Assembly (NCBI GenBank): GCA_940671915.1
Contig: CALNVZ010003433.1
Coordinates: 51,367,567 to 51,431,566 of the forward strand
Source of the DNA: Paracentrotus lividus
Taxonomy: Eukaryota; Echinodermata; Echinoidea; Camarodonta; Echinidae
DNA length: 64,000 nt
Direction: 5' to 3'
In this document: positions 39,101-54,100 of the stretch, piece by piece
Layout of the letters: every line of letters starts with the position of its first letter
Position numbering within the stretch: the first letter of the stretch is position 1
Notes under the pieces: model-generated
Told to the model about the DNA's origin: nothing
The model's database searches: none
What the model saw: the letters and a program-made list of their open reading frames with translations, nothing else
Program-made: the position numbers and the translations under genes

Positions 39101-42100
39101 TCCAGGTAATGAACAAAAAGAACAGGGCACTTACACACTCACCACCCTCTCACTCTCAACTTTTACAAACAACCCCCCCCCTCACACACACACACACACG
39201 CACACACATATTTTATGAGGGTTACCAATATCCCTTCCCCCTGTCTTGGCACGGAAAAATGTTTTAGATTATTTTGTTCTGCTCGTGAGTTAGTCGGGTA
39301 TTTAAACTAAGTAGCCCAACCATCAGTGCTCTTGTGAAATACAACATTAAGCGGGATGCTAAATGTTGACAATTTCTTTACAAGCACTTTTGTCCGAAAA
39401 TGTGATCACGCATTAAAAATGAATTATGGGCATTAACAAATTCATTGGAAAGAGTTTTTAAAATTACCGGCAAACGAAAATCAAATTCCTTCTATTTCTA
39501 GGGATTGCATCACTTTGTCATCGTTGATTTCATCCCCTTTTCAAAGGAATGGTCCTGGTTTGATACAATCAGGGTTGTTTTACATTTTTGAGCGATCTTC
39601 ACTGTTCTATCTGCTAATGTTGATTTTATTTTCAATTATTTTTTGTATTATTATTATTTAATTTCTAGTTTGCGGAGCTATCATAAGATTGCAACCCGCT
39701 TAGAATGCTTTTCCTATTGGCTAATGACAATTTCATATCAATATACTATATAACAAAATCCTTGAACAATCCTCAAACTGAATTTTTCAAGTTTCTATTG
39801 CTTTGTGGTACTACCCTATTTCCATGTCCCATGGTTCAAATCTACGGGCTTTTTTTGAAACCGACCCAGGGCTCCACCCATCTTTCTGACTTTAATCGTT
39901 TCTCCTGGTTTCCCAAAATATTCTCAGTCATAATTCAGCTTACCCCTTTTCACAATCCTCTGCCTCCTTCCCTTTCCCAAACCTCTTGAAAAAAAAAGCA
40001 GAAGAAAGCAGTCACAGCAAACGAAATATTTTTGAGACAACAAAATGACAATGCATTTTTTTAATGTGTTAACACAGATCTTGCAATAGATGATTCAAGA
40101 TATTGCGAAAAAATTATTTACATTTAAGTTATTAATTGGTCCGTATTTGCATCGGGTTATAGTTATAGTTCATATCTTTTGGGTAATTGTCCCAAACCGG
40201 CCTGTAGATTGATCCTAGGCACATGGGAAAAGGGTAGTGCCAGATTTTGCAGTGCTCTGCTGTCTATGTTTAACTTTTAAAGTCATTCTATTTCACAGAC
40301 ACTTTCTAAGCCAGTCCTTTCAATGAGATCGCTTTCATTGAGTTCACTATCAGGGTCGGACTCTGAATTGAATTGAATGAATCTATATTTATTGTCCATT
40401 TGGAAATTCTTCTGTACATCGGTTTTACATATAATAGAAATACATTATATTTACATTACATATAGATTAATACATTACATTTACAAGGAAAAAATACACA
40501 AATTATTTCATTAATCGATGACATTCGAAAGAACCAAGTTTCTGGCATTAATTTGTATTCATTGTAACTCATTATACAAACATTTACCGAATTATAAAAT
40601 TGCTGTACAGATCATCAATATTGTTTCCAAGCCATCTTTTCCGTTGATGTAGTGGACAAAATTCACGTAACAGATAGACAAAAAGGATGACAAAATAAGA
40701 CAAATAAGATAAAATTTTTAGCACACAAAATGACCGCAATGCTAGTCGCCACAGAGCGGCGCACCGTAACCCTGTATTCATGTGCTAGACAATTTCTTGA
40801 AGTATACTGTCCACAAAATTTCTTTCAAGCATTACACTCTTATCCCCCATTTCGGCTTTAAGACTTCGTTTCTATTGCCCCAGTTTACGTCCATCTATTT
40901 GTCTAGAGAGTTTCTAATTTTTGTGCAAGCTTCCAGATTTTTACCTGAAAGTTTAGCAGTACGCACATGCTGTTTGGGACGCTTCTTGCAATGAGGCCAT
41001 GTGTTGCCAAAGCAAAGTATTCTTTCTTCTGTGAATACTGTGTCACGACTACATTATTCAGCTTCACGATATTCTTGTTCCCATACAATATGTTCATACA
41101 TCTGTCGTTTTCATAGTCAACTGCCCAAGCTCCTCCATCACGTTGATATACACCTTGAATTACCTGTGTGATCTTGCATTCCTCGGGCATTCAAATTTCC
41201 TTGATGCTCTTGTGCTAGTGCCAGGCCTGTAAGTATTCAAGGACTAATTAAGGGCCACACCTGTAACCAAGATGTACAAGCGGACATGGCTAGGGTTGTA
41301 ACATCAATACAACACCTTTCTGAGTTGGCTTTACTGGTCTCTGTAGTCCTTCTAGCACACTTCCTAACGACGTAGCATAATGAAGGATGATGAAGAAGTA
41401 TGTCAGGATTTGGGGATCCTCGCACCTAAAAAACTTTAATCTGCGCTTCTATAGCGTACAAGATGTACACACTACACAGAGTAAGTTTCTTCATTGTAGC
41501 ATGCACCAACACATCTAGTTCGACACAAGTTCTCTTTTCCATCAGGAGTTAGTGAAAGACCAATTTGTTCGCAATAATGAAAAACTTCATGACCTGACAG
41601 GGCTTTCTGCCGAGGTTACAAACTGCTTCAATCTAATAAGTAGAAGTCTTAGGGAGCTGCTACCTTGTTGTCATTATTCGTAAGAAACTGTTCTAATCGT
41701 TTAGCCCTCTTTGTTTCACCCAAACCAAGTTTGTCACTGACGCCTAATTGTCGGATATTTCGGCGCCCTCATCCGACTCGCCTCTTGTACAATGTCAGTA
41801 CTAACTTGACTGAAGGGGCAGAGAAGAGATTCTAGTGCGGAAATTTCCCCTAAGCGTGGCTTTATGTAGAGGTATTGAATACAGCATAAAACCGTCTTCA
41901 GTAGACATAGCCCTAACTGGGCATCAGGTTAACTTTGCTCATCACAGTCTTTACAGATTGATTTCTTGCTTAAAAACACAAAAATCCAAATGTTTCTTTC
42001 CTTCATTGATGCAGGTTACACCGATAATCCCTGCCGAGGCTAAGTTCACTGAAGATTGGCATTGCTGTCAAACACTCTACTTGAAACCCAGCCACCTTCG

Positions 42101-45100
42101 CGGGATATTTCCAAAAAGATAGACAGTTTCATCTCTGCCCCCCTTCAAATCAACACTTGTCTTAATACTGACATCTACAAGAGAGAGTCTGTGAAAGGTG
42201 TGTAGAGAGGATTCGACGAAGGTGTCAGTTGAGAAATTGAGTTGGATGAAGACCAAAGATGCCAAAGGACATGGAAGAATGATGACAACAAGGTTTGGAA
42301 AGACTTCAATTATGGATTGAAGCAGTGTTACCTCAGCCAGAACTATGGGCACCTCATGAGTTATCATCATTGTAACCAAATGTCTTTTCAACTAACACCT
42401 GAATGGAAAAGGAAACTTGTGTCGAACTAGCCTGTGTTGCATTCTACACAGGAAGAACATGCTGCACGTTGTGTACATCTTGTTCGTATGATAAGAAGTG
42501 TGCGATCAATTGTTGATTTTGCATTTGATTTGATTTATTTGCAAGTATAACAAAGATTACATATACTTGACGGTGATGACCCATTGGAAAGCCCAAAAGC
42601 TTATTTGGCGTCATCCCGTTTATGGCGAGGAGTGAGGAGCCCCGATTCGAGAGATCTTCTCATCCGTGCTCATTATACTAGTATCCAAAGAGCTTCTTAG
42701 AAGGGATCAACATGATACTTTGAGGACCGGTTTAGAGACAAAGAGAAGGTGTTGGATTGATCCTAACCACCCAGCCATTGTCCCTTGTACATTCTTGTAC
42801 TAGTTCTGCCTTATTAGTCTTGAAATGCATTCATTTTAACAAGCTGTAATACACAAGTGCATTTAAAGTGGCATTATGAGTGTCCAAAATCCAAGATCAT
42901 ACAAGGTAATCAAGGGTATTTCAACAAGCTTGGGCAGTTGACTATGAAACGACAGATGTATCAACAGATTGTTATGGATACAAGAAGCTTTTTGGAATAA
43001 TATGGTGTGGTGGACAAGATTAGGGGGCTACAGAAGAAAAACAAATAATTCTGCCTTTGGCAACACAGCCTTCGATGCAGAAGGGTCCTAGAATAGCATG
43101 TTGTCAATGTTAACTTTTCAGGCGAGAATATGGAAGCTTGCACAAATGTACCTACATCAGAACTCTCTAGACAAATAGATGGAATACTGCGGGCAATACA
43201 AACAAGATCTTAAAGCCGAAATGCGGGGGATAAGAGGTTAATGCTTGAGAAATTTGTGGACATACTTTAAGAAATTGTCCATACAGATGATGCGAGAAGT
43301 CCGACCGCCTGATAGTGAACTTAATGAAAGGTGATCTCAGTGAAAGGACTGAATTAAGAAGTGACTGCTTTGAAATATGAGAATGACTTTAAAAGTTTAA
43401 CAAGGACAGCAGCAGACTACAAAGCATGCACTCCCCTTTTCCATGTGCCTTATTACTCAATCACCGGCGCCGCTTTTGGAACAATTACCTAAAGAAAGCA
43501 TATCAATCGAAGATACGCACCTAAACTATTACCCCATGCAAATTACGGACCTATTAATAAAACTTAAATGTAAATGATTTTCCAATATCGTGAATCACCC
43601 ATTGCAAGATCTGGGTGTAACAATTTAAAATGCATTGTCATTTTTTTTAATAATAATAATAATAAATGCCAGTCATTTATATTTGCGCTATACACCGAAA
43701 AAGTATTCCCCACAGCGCTTACAATTCATTATACATACACAATTTTTTTTGTCTTAAAATAATTCGTGTGTTATGTTTTCTTTTTCCTTTTTCAAGATTT
43801 GGGGTTTTTTTGTGGTAAGGGAAGGGGCAGAGATGTGGAAAGGGTGACTGAATTTATGACTGAGAATATTGCGGAAATAGGAGAAAAACAATTCAGATTA
43901 AAGAACAAAGATATTGTGGAGCCCTGGGTCGCGTTCCAAAAAAGCCCCTGTAGATTTTGCCATGGCGGACATAAAAAGCAGTAGTTTTTTTTTCCTCTAC
44001 CACAAAGCAAAACTCGAAAATTCAGTTGAGGCATGTCACATTTTTTTAAATATAAGCGTAGTCGCTGCTGACATTTGTCATTTAGCAATAGGAGCATTTC
44101 TAAGCGGGTTTCATGGACCAATTTATGCAGAGCTCACACAAATAAAATAAATAAAAAAAAATCTCCATTAGCAGAAACACAATGACAGATCGCTCAAATG
44201 TTGAAAGAACCACTATTGTATTCAACCAGCATTTCATTTGAAAAGGGGGTATGAAAATCAATGATGACAAAGTGATGCCATCCCTAGAAATGGTAGGAAT
44301 ATCAATATAGATTTTCCCGCGTCAATTTTTAAACTTCTTTCCAATCGAATGTAATGTCCATTTCAATTTTAACCGATACATCATGGGGCGCGAGCTATCA
44401 CTTAATTGAATTAACGTGTTAGATTTTTAATCGCGATCACATTATTGTACGAAAGTGCTTAAAAGAAATGTCAACATTTACAAGGCCGCTTAAATTTATG
44501 TAGTTCATAGAAGCACTGATAGTTAGGCTAACTCAGTTTGAATGTACAAAACACTAACGCACTAGCAGAACAAATAATCTAAACATTTTTCCGTGCCAAG
44601 ACATGGGGAAGGGATATGGGGTGACCTCATAAAATATGTGTGTTTAATGTGTGTGGGGCGAGGGGATTGTTTTGTAAAAGTTTGACGTGTGAGGAGTGAG
44701 AGGGTGTTTGTTTGTGTGTGTGTATGTGCTTGTTCTTTTGTTCATTCACCAGGACCAACGGTATGCAAAATGAACATAATTTTCAAAAGTCATTTGGGGA
44801 CCATATTAAAATATGAGTCTGTGTTGTGTATGTGGGTGTGTTATTTAGGGTGTGTTCGAGTGTGAGAGGGTGTGAGGGCGTAGGGTGTGTGGGTGTGTAT
44901 GAGCTTGTTGCTCTGTGTTTATTCACAAGACCATTTCATGCGATATAATTTTCAAAAGTTATTGGAGGTCAAATTAACAGTTATGTAACTTTGATTCAAT
45001 TCTTTGTTGTAGTCAGTTAGAAGATAACGAGTTGCTATGGCCCAGTTGATATGAAAATGTGTTGCCTTAGCAACCGTTACTAGCCTAAACTATAGTGCAG

Positions 45101-48100
45101 TGGAGTGAACTGCCCAATTGGAATACTATCCTGATGCTCAAAAACTGTTAATTAAAATCTATTCCGAAATAACATGAGCTAAATAGCCTGTTCGCTAGCG
45201 CGAGAAAAGGTACATAGCAACCGTTGCTAAGAAACGACATATGTATTTACATATTTGCCGCGCTCATGCGTTAGCCATCAGAGCTGACCTGACGAATCAT
45301 TGCACCTGTTTATTAAGTTCTTAACAATTTCTAAATCAAAATAACTTTATTTGTTGTAGCTTCACAATACCATAGCCACACATCGTACGTAGGCAGCATA
45401 TACAGGAAATTGCTACCATTTGGTAAAAATGCGTCATGTAAGGTTTTTGTAAAAATGAACACTGCGCCGCGTCCATGCGTGATAGTTATGAGATGTGTTA
45501 TTATACGTCAAATTAAAAAGAGAATAAATTCTCTATGAGCTCTATTACATTAACTGGGCTTTCTGTTAATCAAATTTATTTGACAGTAATTGAACTTTGT
45601 TGTTCATATTTTAACCGAAAAAGCGTTCTGCCAAGAGTGTCAATTTCTGTGACCTTTTGACCTCTCGCTGACATTTACGTTACATTAAATTGCAAAATCT
45701 TTATATAATCTTGTAGCCCTATTCAAGACCACATTTTTGAGGGTCTCACTTGCCTCCATAAAATGATATCTCAAAAAGTTATACCATGGTTTTTCTTGTA
45801 CATACCCTTAATATAAACCATTTCAGGGAGAAAATGGGCGTGGTCAAAAAACTCCATGGGGCGGGTCCCTCGGGAAATGAGTTTTTTTTAATGTTAAACT
45901 CAATTTCCGATTCACCAGACCCATAGCTACACAAGGATACCAATGAACATGAGTCGCAGGGGGGGGCCAGCATTCGACCCTATCCCATGTACTAAAAGGC
46001 TCAATATTTCGATGCTTGACTTCCAATGGATCAAATATGCAAATCCCCACCTTGAGAATATCATTATTTCTTGATGATTTCATGCTTGGCATAATAGACT
46101 GGTGTGTTTCCATGGTTGTCTTTTGATGTCCCGCTTTGCTTTCATGGTCAAGAGATAGATAAAAGACCAACGCCTCAATCGGGAGGACAGCTCTGTCTGA
46201 TGAAATCTGAGATCTAAGTGAAATATAAATGGGGAAAACTGTGTTAATAGGAGCAATATCCATCATTCATTTAAGAATAGTAACGGTGTTTAAGTGATAA
46301 CCGGAAGTTATGATATAATACTCCTTTTGTTTTGCGGCAGCGGTGGGATTTGCTACGCGTGTCACGACGAGTGTCAAACTCTCCACATAACAACCTTTTT
46401 TATATCAGGTCATCCAGGTACTTCTGCTCTCATCATCCCAGTGATGGGATATTAGTGCGAAACAAAAAAAAATCAACAAACAAAGTTAATACTGTCATTA
46501 TTCATTTTTTTTGTGCGTGGGGGGGGGGAGTAAATAGCAAATGTCACTTACATCGTGACAAGATTTCAAAGGGAAACAATTATCTCATAGGTCATCATGG
46601 CTCATTTAGGTTTAAACAAATATCTGTTTTGGTGATTGTCCGTTGAATAAAAGTCTGAATAAAATTTTATCTTTATTGGTCACTCAGTTTTTTTAATATT
46701 CATCTAACCTTTTGAATGTACAGGTGTTGTTTTGACTTTGCTAGTCTTCCATCTGGAAAGTATGATTGCTTCATGAGACAGGCTCCCGTCCATCGTAAGG
46801 ATTGGATGTTCAGATCGGCCGCCATTGGAAACCAATGTTCTCACAGACTGCGGTGCAATCTCTTGACCAGTTGGCGTGGCGCTAAATGGACTGCCTGTGC
46901 ACCCTTTTTCTCGGCATAATGTTCTACAAACTTTTTGAAAAAACAAATTGAAGGAGATTATGACCAAAAATATTGTTGAAACTTCAATGCTGCCAATAAC
47001 TTGTTGGGCTGAACAATATTTTTTACTGCGCTCGTTTAAGACACCTTATGATTATATAAAGAAATTATAAATTAGCTCGAAACATTTCGTGACCACATTT
47101 TTAAGCAGATATTCAAATCAAACATAAAAATTCGGGCGCCTCCAAGCATTAGAATTATAGGAGTGTTATTTACAGTGCGTCCCCATAAAATATTCCAATA
47201 ACAATATTCTGACAACCTCATATTAAAACTGAAACTTATTTTGTACACTGTCAGTCATTAAAAGGTGCAATATTTTTTTTACCGCTTAGAGCGACATGAC
47301 TTTGCTCAGGATTAATTTCTTGGAATATTGTGTGTCCATTGCTTTTACTTTTTCAGCGACCCTGGCTATTATTTTGGACATTCTCCCAACCCTTCACGGA
47401 GGACCTTAAAAAATAATAATGATTAATTCAAGCCCCCATAATGCCCTTTTATGTAATTTCTTCTCATTTTGGCGCGCTCTCTTTTTGTTTTCCCCGGGCC
47501 GTATTCAAAAGCCCCCCCCCCCCCTCAGTCCTACCCCAGAAACGCGCACTGAGTTGTACATTCTCATTGTTCTTCAAGTTAAAATCTACGTTGTATGGTT
47601 GACAGGCTTGGTCTCTTGTATAGGGGAGGGATTGCAGTAAAAAGCAGAATGGTGAACATCGGTAAATTTTACCATCTTTATGCTGAAAACATAGAACTAT
47701 GAGACAACCTTAACCCTAAGTTTCATCATTTCCCCTTTCATTTTTGTTAGGTCGTCTCTCTCTGATGACAGCGTTGTAAGTAGAAATAGTGATAATATTT
47801 TATTTTGATTTACGCTTGGTTGATATTGTACAATACAATTAAGGGAACATAGAAATTTTCTATGGTTCAAAATAATGAAAAATAATTATGAATGTTGGAA
47901 CCCCAATCAAAATAAACCATTTTGACCCCTCCCCTAGACAAAAGAGTAAAACATAAAATTAGATTTAAACTTAAAGAACAATAACCAATCTTTCACCTCA
48001 GACGTGTTTCCTTGGGGGTAGGACTTAAGGGGGCCGTGGTGGGTCGGCGGAAAAAAAAGGTGCCCCCAAAATAAGAAAAAAATTACGAAAATGCTTCTGC

Positions 48101-51100
48101 CTGGGGTGAAAATTTTTTGGAAGAGAAAATATCACCGGTGAGAGTTGAGGGAACGGTCCAAGATAAGGCCAGGGCCGGAAGGTAAAAGCGGTGATATCAA
48201 GAATTAAAGCATGGAGCACATAATGTCGCATTGGAGCCAGCAAAAAAAAATTCCACCTTTATGAGGAACAGTGTAAATTAAAGGGTTCCTCGTTTTTCTG
48301 TCTAATGATACCCAATTATACCTTTGCTATCCTGGTTGACTGAGCACTTTGGAGTTAAAAAAAAAAAAAAAAAAAATGTCAAGGTTGTCATGTACAGGTT
48401 GGGCAAAAAGCAACTTGTTGTTTCAGTGGTCCAGCGTAACCTTAATGAAAAACAAGGACTATTTTTTGTCAAAATTGGTACAAGGATATAGCATATATAT
48501 ATCAAAGCGTGAGTGATCAGTCATTAACAACAACATATTGGGTATCACTGGATAGAATCATGAGTAAGGCTAGTCTTTCACATAACATATAAAGTTTGCG
48601 TTGACTTTTTTTCTGCGAACGCACTGCTACAATATGAGAGTAGGAGGGTTTTTTGTTTTTTGTCCAGCAAAAAACTTTCATATACATTTTGATTTTAAAT
48701 AGTAAATTTTTGATATAAATTAAAATGAGGATGAGATAGAAAGAGTTTTAATTGAGATTAATACCTTGTGATGTCTGTGAATACATCCACTTTTCTATGG
48801 TTATCAGGAACATTTGGTATCAAGAACTTGTCTCAGCGAAAATTGAACTAATAGCCTGGTTCACTTCAGCCCCACGATATATAAACATTTTTGTGACATC
48901 GGCATGTCCGTTTACAGCAGCACAAATGTTAGGGCGTCCATCCTTTAGGTTGTGGACCTTACGACATCGGCACTGCCGGCATAGTAGAAGAAACTTTCGT
49001 GAGCTCAAGGTGACCGTTCTGAGCAGCCATGTGCAAAGGCAGTCCAGCCATCGTTGTCTGTCGTATTACATCAGCTCCATTTACTGAGTAACGGTAAATC
49101 AACATCACTGAACCATTCTGTGCTCCAACATGTAGCGGCTGTGGAACCTTTCGTCTCGGATTCTCCCATGGCAGCTGTGCTCCTCGACTAAGCAAAAGCA
49201 TCCTGTGATTTTATAATGACCAACAAATGCCCGCAACTTGCAAAGCAGATATGTCATTCATTGATTCCCCTTATTCACGTCAGCTTCACCAAGTAGATAG
49301 TCTACGATTTCAAAAATTACCCCTTTTGGGTTGCAAGAGGAGGGTTGGTTCCAACCTATGGTATATTGCTTCACTTAACATCACCCTTGACCAACTACGA
49401 ATACCGAACAATTGAAGAGCTGGCCAGCTAGCAGCATCTGCAATGTCGTGAGACCAACTGTTCGTTGCGTCGTTCACTGCAAAGGAGGAGGCGTTCAATT
49501 TCGAGATCAGTATGACCACAATAGCAGTATATATGCCAATCATTCCACTTGAAGCTGTCTTACCCTCATCGTCATCTTGAATGAGGTGATGTTTATTGAC
49601 ACCAAGATCATCTTCTGCGCAGCACCTTGGAATACTATGAATGTATCAAGAAGTCTCCCAAAAGCATGAATCCTTCGTCGACTCACAATTTTTGTGTCAT
49701 AGTGGCCATACTGTGCATCAAACGATAACACAATATTCTCGCCTCCACTCTTCTTGTTCAGCTCAGCTCCATTACTGAGGCAAATACCTTAACGATTGTC
49801 AAGTCTACCGCCATACACAGGCATAATGCCCAGACTATGTTCAAGGATATCACCGTTCTATCTATCTCACTTTCGTGAACAACATGAGATATTTGACAAT
49901 AGCTAGATGGCGTTTTCTGATGCACAAGTATAGGGCATTATTCCGTTGTCGTTTCCCTTTTTGACATCAGCCATCTCTCTCCAATTGATGTTGGAATCAA
50001 GCGGCGCCCATTGTGAGTCTCGCCTGGTGTCGCAAGTTTTTCGAATTACTTTCTACTTGAACTTATCTTAATGGCTTTTCTTTCCCTTTCTCTTTTATAT
50101 TTATCTTTCTCCTTTTCTCTATCTCTGCTTCTCTCTCTCTCTCTCACACACACTTTCTTATTTTTCCTTTTTTCCCCCCTTTTTTCTTCCTTTCCTTTAA
50201 TAATAGTTTAAATAATAATTTTAATATTAAGCATTTGCAATGCGCCGACTAATCTAGTAAACTATTCAGTGGCGCAGCTAATATTATTACCCGTCTATAG
50301 CCATAGCTGCCCTTATAAAGGGCGCTTTAGCGCATTCGAAGAATTTCTTCCTACCGGTACCCATTTACCTTACTTGGGTCAAGTCTGGCAAATTGCGGAT
50401 TAATATCTAAAGGACATTAGTGGAATGGACGGGATTCGAAAAACGTACTTTGTGATCGTCAGTCCGCCGACTTATCCATTCGACCACACGCCTTCTGCGC
50501 CATGAAAAAATGGGGAGGGAGGGGGGGGGGGGCTTGGGGTGCAAGCCCCCTGTTTGGATACACATTATATGCATCAGAAAATATGTAAACTGGCCCTCAT
50601 ATTCCCAACGGTAGATTCTGCAAAATACGTGGTCCGAAACCATGGTTTCTATTGGTCATAACGAATAACTTATGTATGATATTTAATTTCACGATTAACC
50701 TTATTTTTGCATAAATTGACATTAAGCTTTAGTTCATATTTTCACTTTATTTGTTAATTTATGGAGTTATTAATTATAACCTTTATTGCCGCCCTTAGAA
50801 ACCATGGGTTCAGACCAAGGTTTTATCCATTTTTCGTAAAATTAAACAAAAATAATTAAAAAATCATATCAGTTGAATCAGAGCATGAATCAGCAGATAT
50901 TCAACATGTGTGATTATATATGTGTATTCTGTAGTCCTTCATGAATTTTGAAATTGTTGTTCTATGAAAATAAAAGGTGATATGAGGGCCCGTCTACATA
51001 TTTTCTGATGCATATATGAGTATCCAAACGGGGGGCTTGACTCAAGCCCCCCCCCCCATTTTTTTAATTCGCAGAAGGTGAAAGGGGGGAGGAAAAAAGC

Positions 51101-54100
51101 AAGGAAAAAAAGAAAGTGAGAGAGAGAGCAAAGGAGAAAGAGAAAGAGAGATTCATTATGATAAATCAAGTAGAAAATAATTAGAAAACCTGCGACACCG
51201 GGCGAGACCCACAATGGGCCGCCGCTTGATTCCAACACAATGCCTGTGGAAAATTGTCGTCGGGGGTAGTTGACCGGGTGTAACTCTCCGGGGGTAATTG
51301 TACTCGGGGGTAATTGTCCGGCGGATTAATTGTCCGGCGGGGTAATTGTCCTCGGGGGGTAATTTTCCGAGGGTAATTGTCCGGGGCCGTATTGTCCGGG
51401 GGGTAATTTCCGGAGGGTAATTGTCCTCGGGGGGAATTGTCTTCGGGGTAATTGTCCGGGGGTAATTGTCCGGGGTAATTGTCCGGGGGCGTAATTGTCC
51501 TCGGGGGGTAATTAGTCCTCGGGGGCTAATTTTCCGGGGGTAAATTGTCCGGAGGTAATTGCCTCCTCGGGGGGTAATTGTCCGGGGGTAATTGTCCGGG
51601 GGGTAATTGTCCAGGGGGTAATTGTCTAGAACCTAATATTAGGACCCACACATCATGTCAACAAAACAAAATAGAATACATGGGCTAGCTTCGTGCAATG
51701 CTGCACCCCCCCTGCGACTCATGTTCATGGGTATCCTCAGTAGCTATGGCCGTCTGGTGAATGTGAAAATTGAGTTTAACAGAAAAAAAACTCATTCCCG
51801 AGGCACCCCCCATGGAGTTTTTTTGACCCACGCCATTTCCTCCCTGAAATGGTTATATCAAGGGTATGTACAAGAAAACCATGTTATAACTTTTCGAGAT
51901 ATCATTTTTATGGAGCAAGCTGACCCCTCAAAATGTTTGGTCTTGAAATGGGGCTACAGATTATATAAAAGAGTTTTCCCAATTTAATGTAACGTAAATG
52001 TCACGAGAGGTCAAAAGGTCACAAAAATTGACCTCTGGCAGAACGCTTTTTCGGTTAAAATATGAACAACAAAGTTTCAATTACTGTCAACTAAATTTGA
52101 TTAATAAGAAGCCAAAGTTAATGTAATAGAGCTCAAGAGAATTTATTCCTCTTTTATTTGACGTATAGTACATCTCATAACTATCACGCATGACCGCGCA
52201 GTGTTCGTTTTTACAAAAATGTTACATGACCATTTTTACCAAAAAGTAGCCATTTCCTGTATATGTCTGCCTACTGTACGACGTGTGCTATGTCATATAT
52301 GAAAGCTACAAACAAATTATTTATTTTGATTTAGAAATTGTTAAGGACTTAATAAACAAGGTGCAATGATTCGTTAGGTCACTCTGATGGCACACATGAC
52401 CGGCAATATGTAACATACATTTATCTTAGCAACGGTTGCTATGTAACTTATTCTCCCTAGCAACAGGCTATTTACATCATGTTATTTCGGAATAGATTTT
52501 AATTAACAGTTTCTGAGCATCAGAATAGTATTACATTGGGCAGTTCACTCCACTGCACTTTAGTTTAGGCTAGTAACGGTTGCTAAGCAACACATTTTTA
52601 ATATCAATTGGGCATAGCAACTCGATATCTTCTAACTGACTACAAAAAAGAATTGAATCAAAGTTATATAACTGTGTTAATTTGACCTCTATGACTTTTG
52701 AAAATTATATCCATGTAACCATGGGTCTTGTGAATAAACACAAGCACAAGCTCATACACACCCACACATACCCACACCCTCTCACACCCGCACACACCCT
52801 AAATAACACACCCACATACACACACACTCATATTTTATACGGTCCCTTGTGACTTTTGAAAATTCTGTTCATGCAAGCATTGGTCAGGTGAATGAACAAA
52901 AGAACAGGCACTTACACACTCACACCCTCTCACTCTCAACTTTTACAAACAACCCCCCCCCCCTCACACACACACACACACGCACACACATATTTTATGA
53001 GGTTACCCATATCCCCTTCCCCCTGTCTTGGCACGGAAAAATGTTTAGATTATTTTGTTCTGCTCGTGAGTTAGTGGTATTTAAACTAAGTTAGCCCAAC
53101 CATCAGTGCTCTTGTGAAATACAACATTAAGCGGATTGTAAATGTTGACATTTCTTACAAGCACTTTTGTCCGAAATGTGATCACGATAAAATTGAATGG
53201 GCATTAACAAATTCGATTGGAAAGAGTTTAAAATTTACCGGCAAACGTAAATCAAATTCCTTCTATTTCTAGGGATTGCATCACTTTGTCATCGTTGATT
53301 TCATACCCCTTTTCAAAGGAATGTCCTGGTTTGATACAATCAGGGTTGTTTCACATTTGAGCGATCTGTCACTGTGCTATCTGCTAATGTTGATTTTTAT
53401 TTTTCAATTATTTTTTGTTATTATTATTATTTATTTCTATTTGGTGAGCTATCATAAATTGCAACCCGCTTAGAAATGCTTCCTATTGGCTAATGACAAT
53501 TGTCATATCGAATATACTATATAACAAAACTGTGAACAATCCTCAAACTGAATTTTCAAGTTCATTGCTTTGTGGTACTACCCTTTTCCATGTCCCCATG
53601 GTCAATCTACGGGGCTTTTTGAAACCGACCCAGGGCTCCACCGCATCTTCTGATCTTTAATCGTTTCTCCTGTTTCCCAAATATTCTCAGTCATAATTCA
53701 GTTACCCCTTTTCACATCTCTGCCTCCTTCCCTTTCCCAAACCTCTTGAAAAAAAAAGAAGAAGAAAGCAGTCACAGCAAACGAACTATTTTGAGACAAC
53801 AAAATGACAATGCATTTTTTTTTTAATGTGTTAACCACAGATCTTGCAATAGATGATCAAGATATTGGAAAAATTATTTACATTTAAGTTATTAATTGGT
53901 CCGTAATTTGCATCGGGTATAGTTATGGTTCATATCTTTTTGGGGGTAATTGTCCCAAACCGGCCTGTAGATTGATCATAGGCACATGGAAAAGGGTAGT
54001 GCATGATTTTGCAGTGCTCTGCTGTCTATGTTAAACTTTTTAAAGTCATTCTGATTTTCACAGACACTTTCTAAGCCAGTCCTTTCAATGAGATCGCTTT

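Larger units (their letters stand above)
36153..49972. repeat. Large direct repeat, copy A (error-rich)
   Basis: Starts CAATTGATGTTGGAATCAAG and ends inside the ankyrin exon at GACATCAGCC. It is collinear with 49982-63406 throughout: minisatellite, SINE, 8-kb palindrome, three ankyrin exons and the CACTGT element. Copy A is 13,820 bp against 13,425 bp and contains scattered single-base insertions and deletions, which break frames intact in copy B. This pattern is typical of unpolished single-molecule reads. Confidence 0.9.
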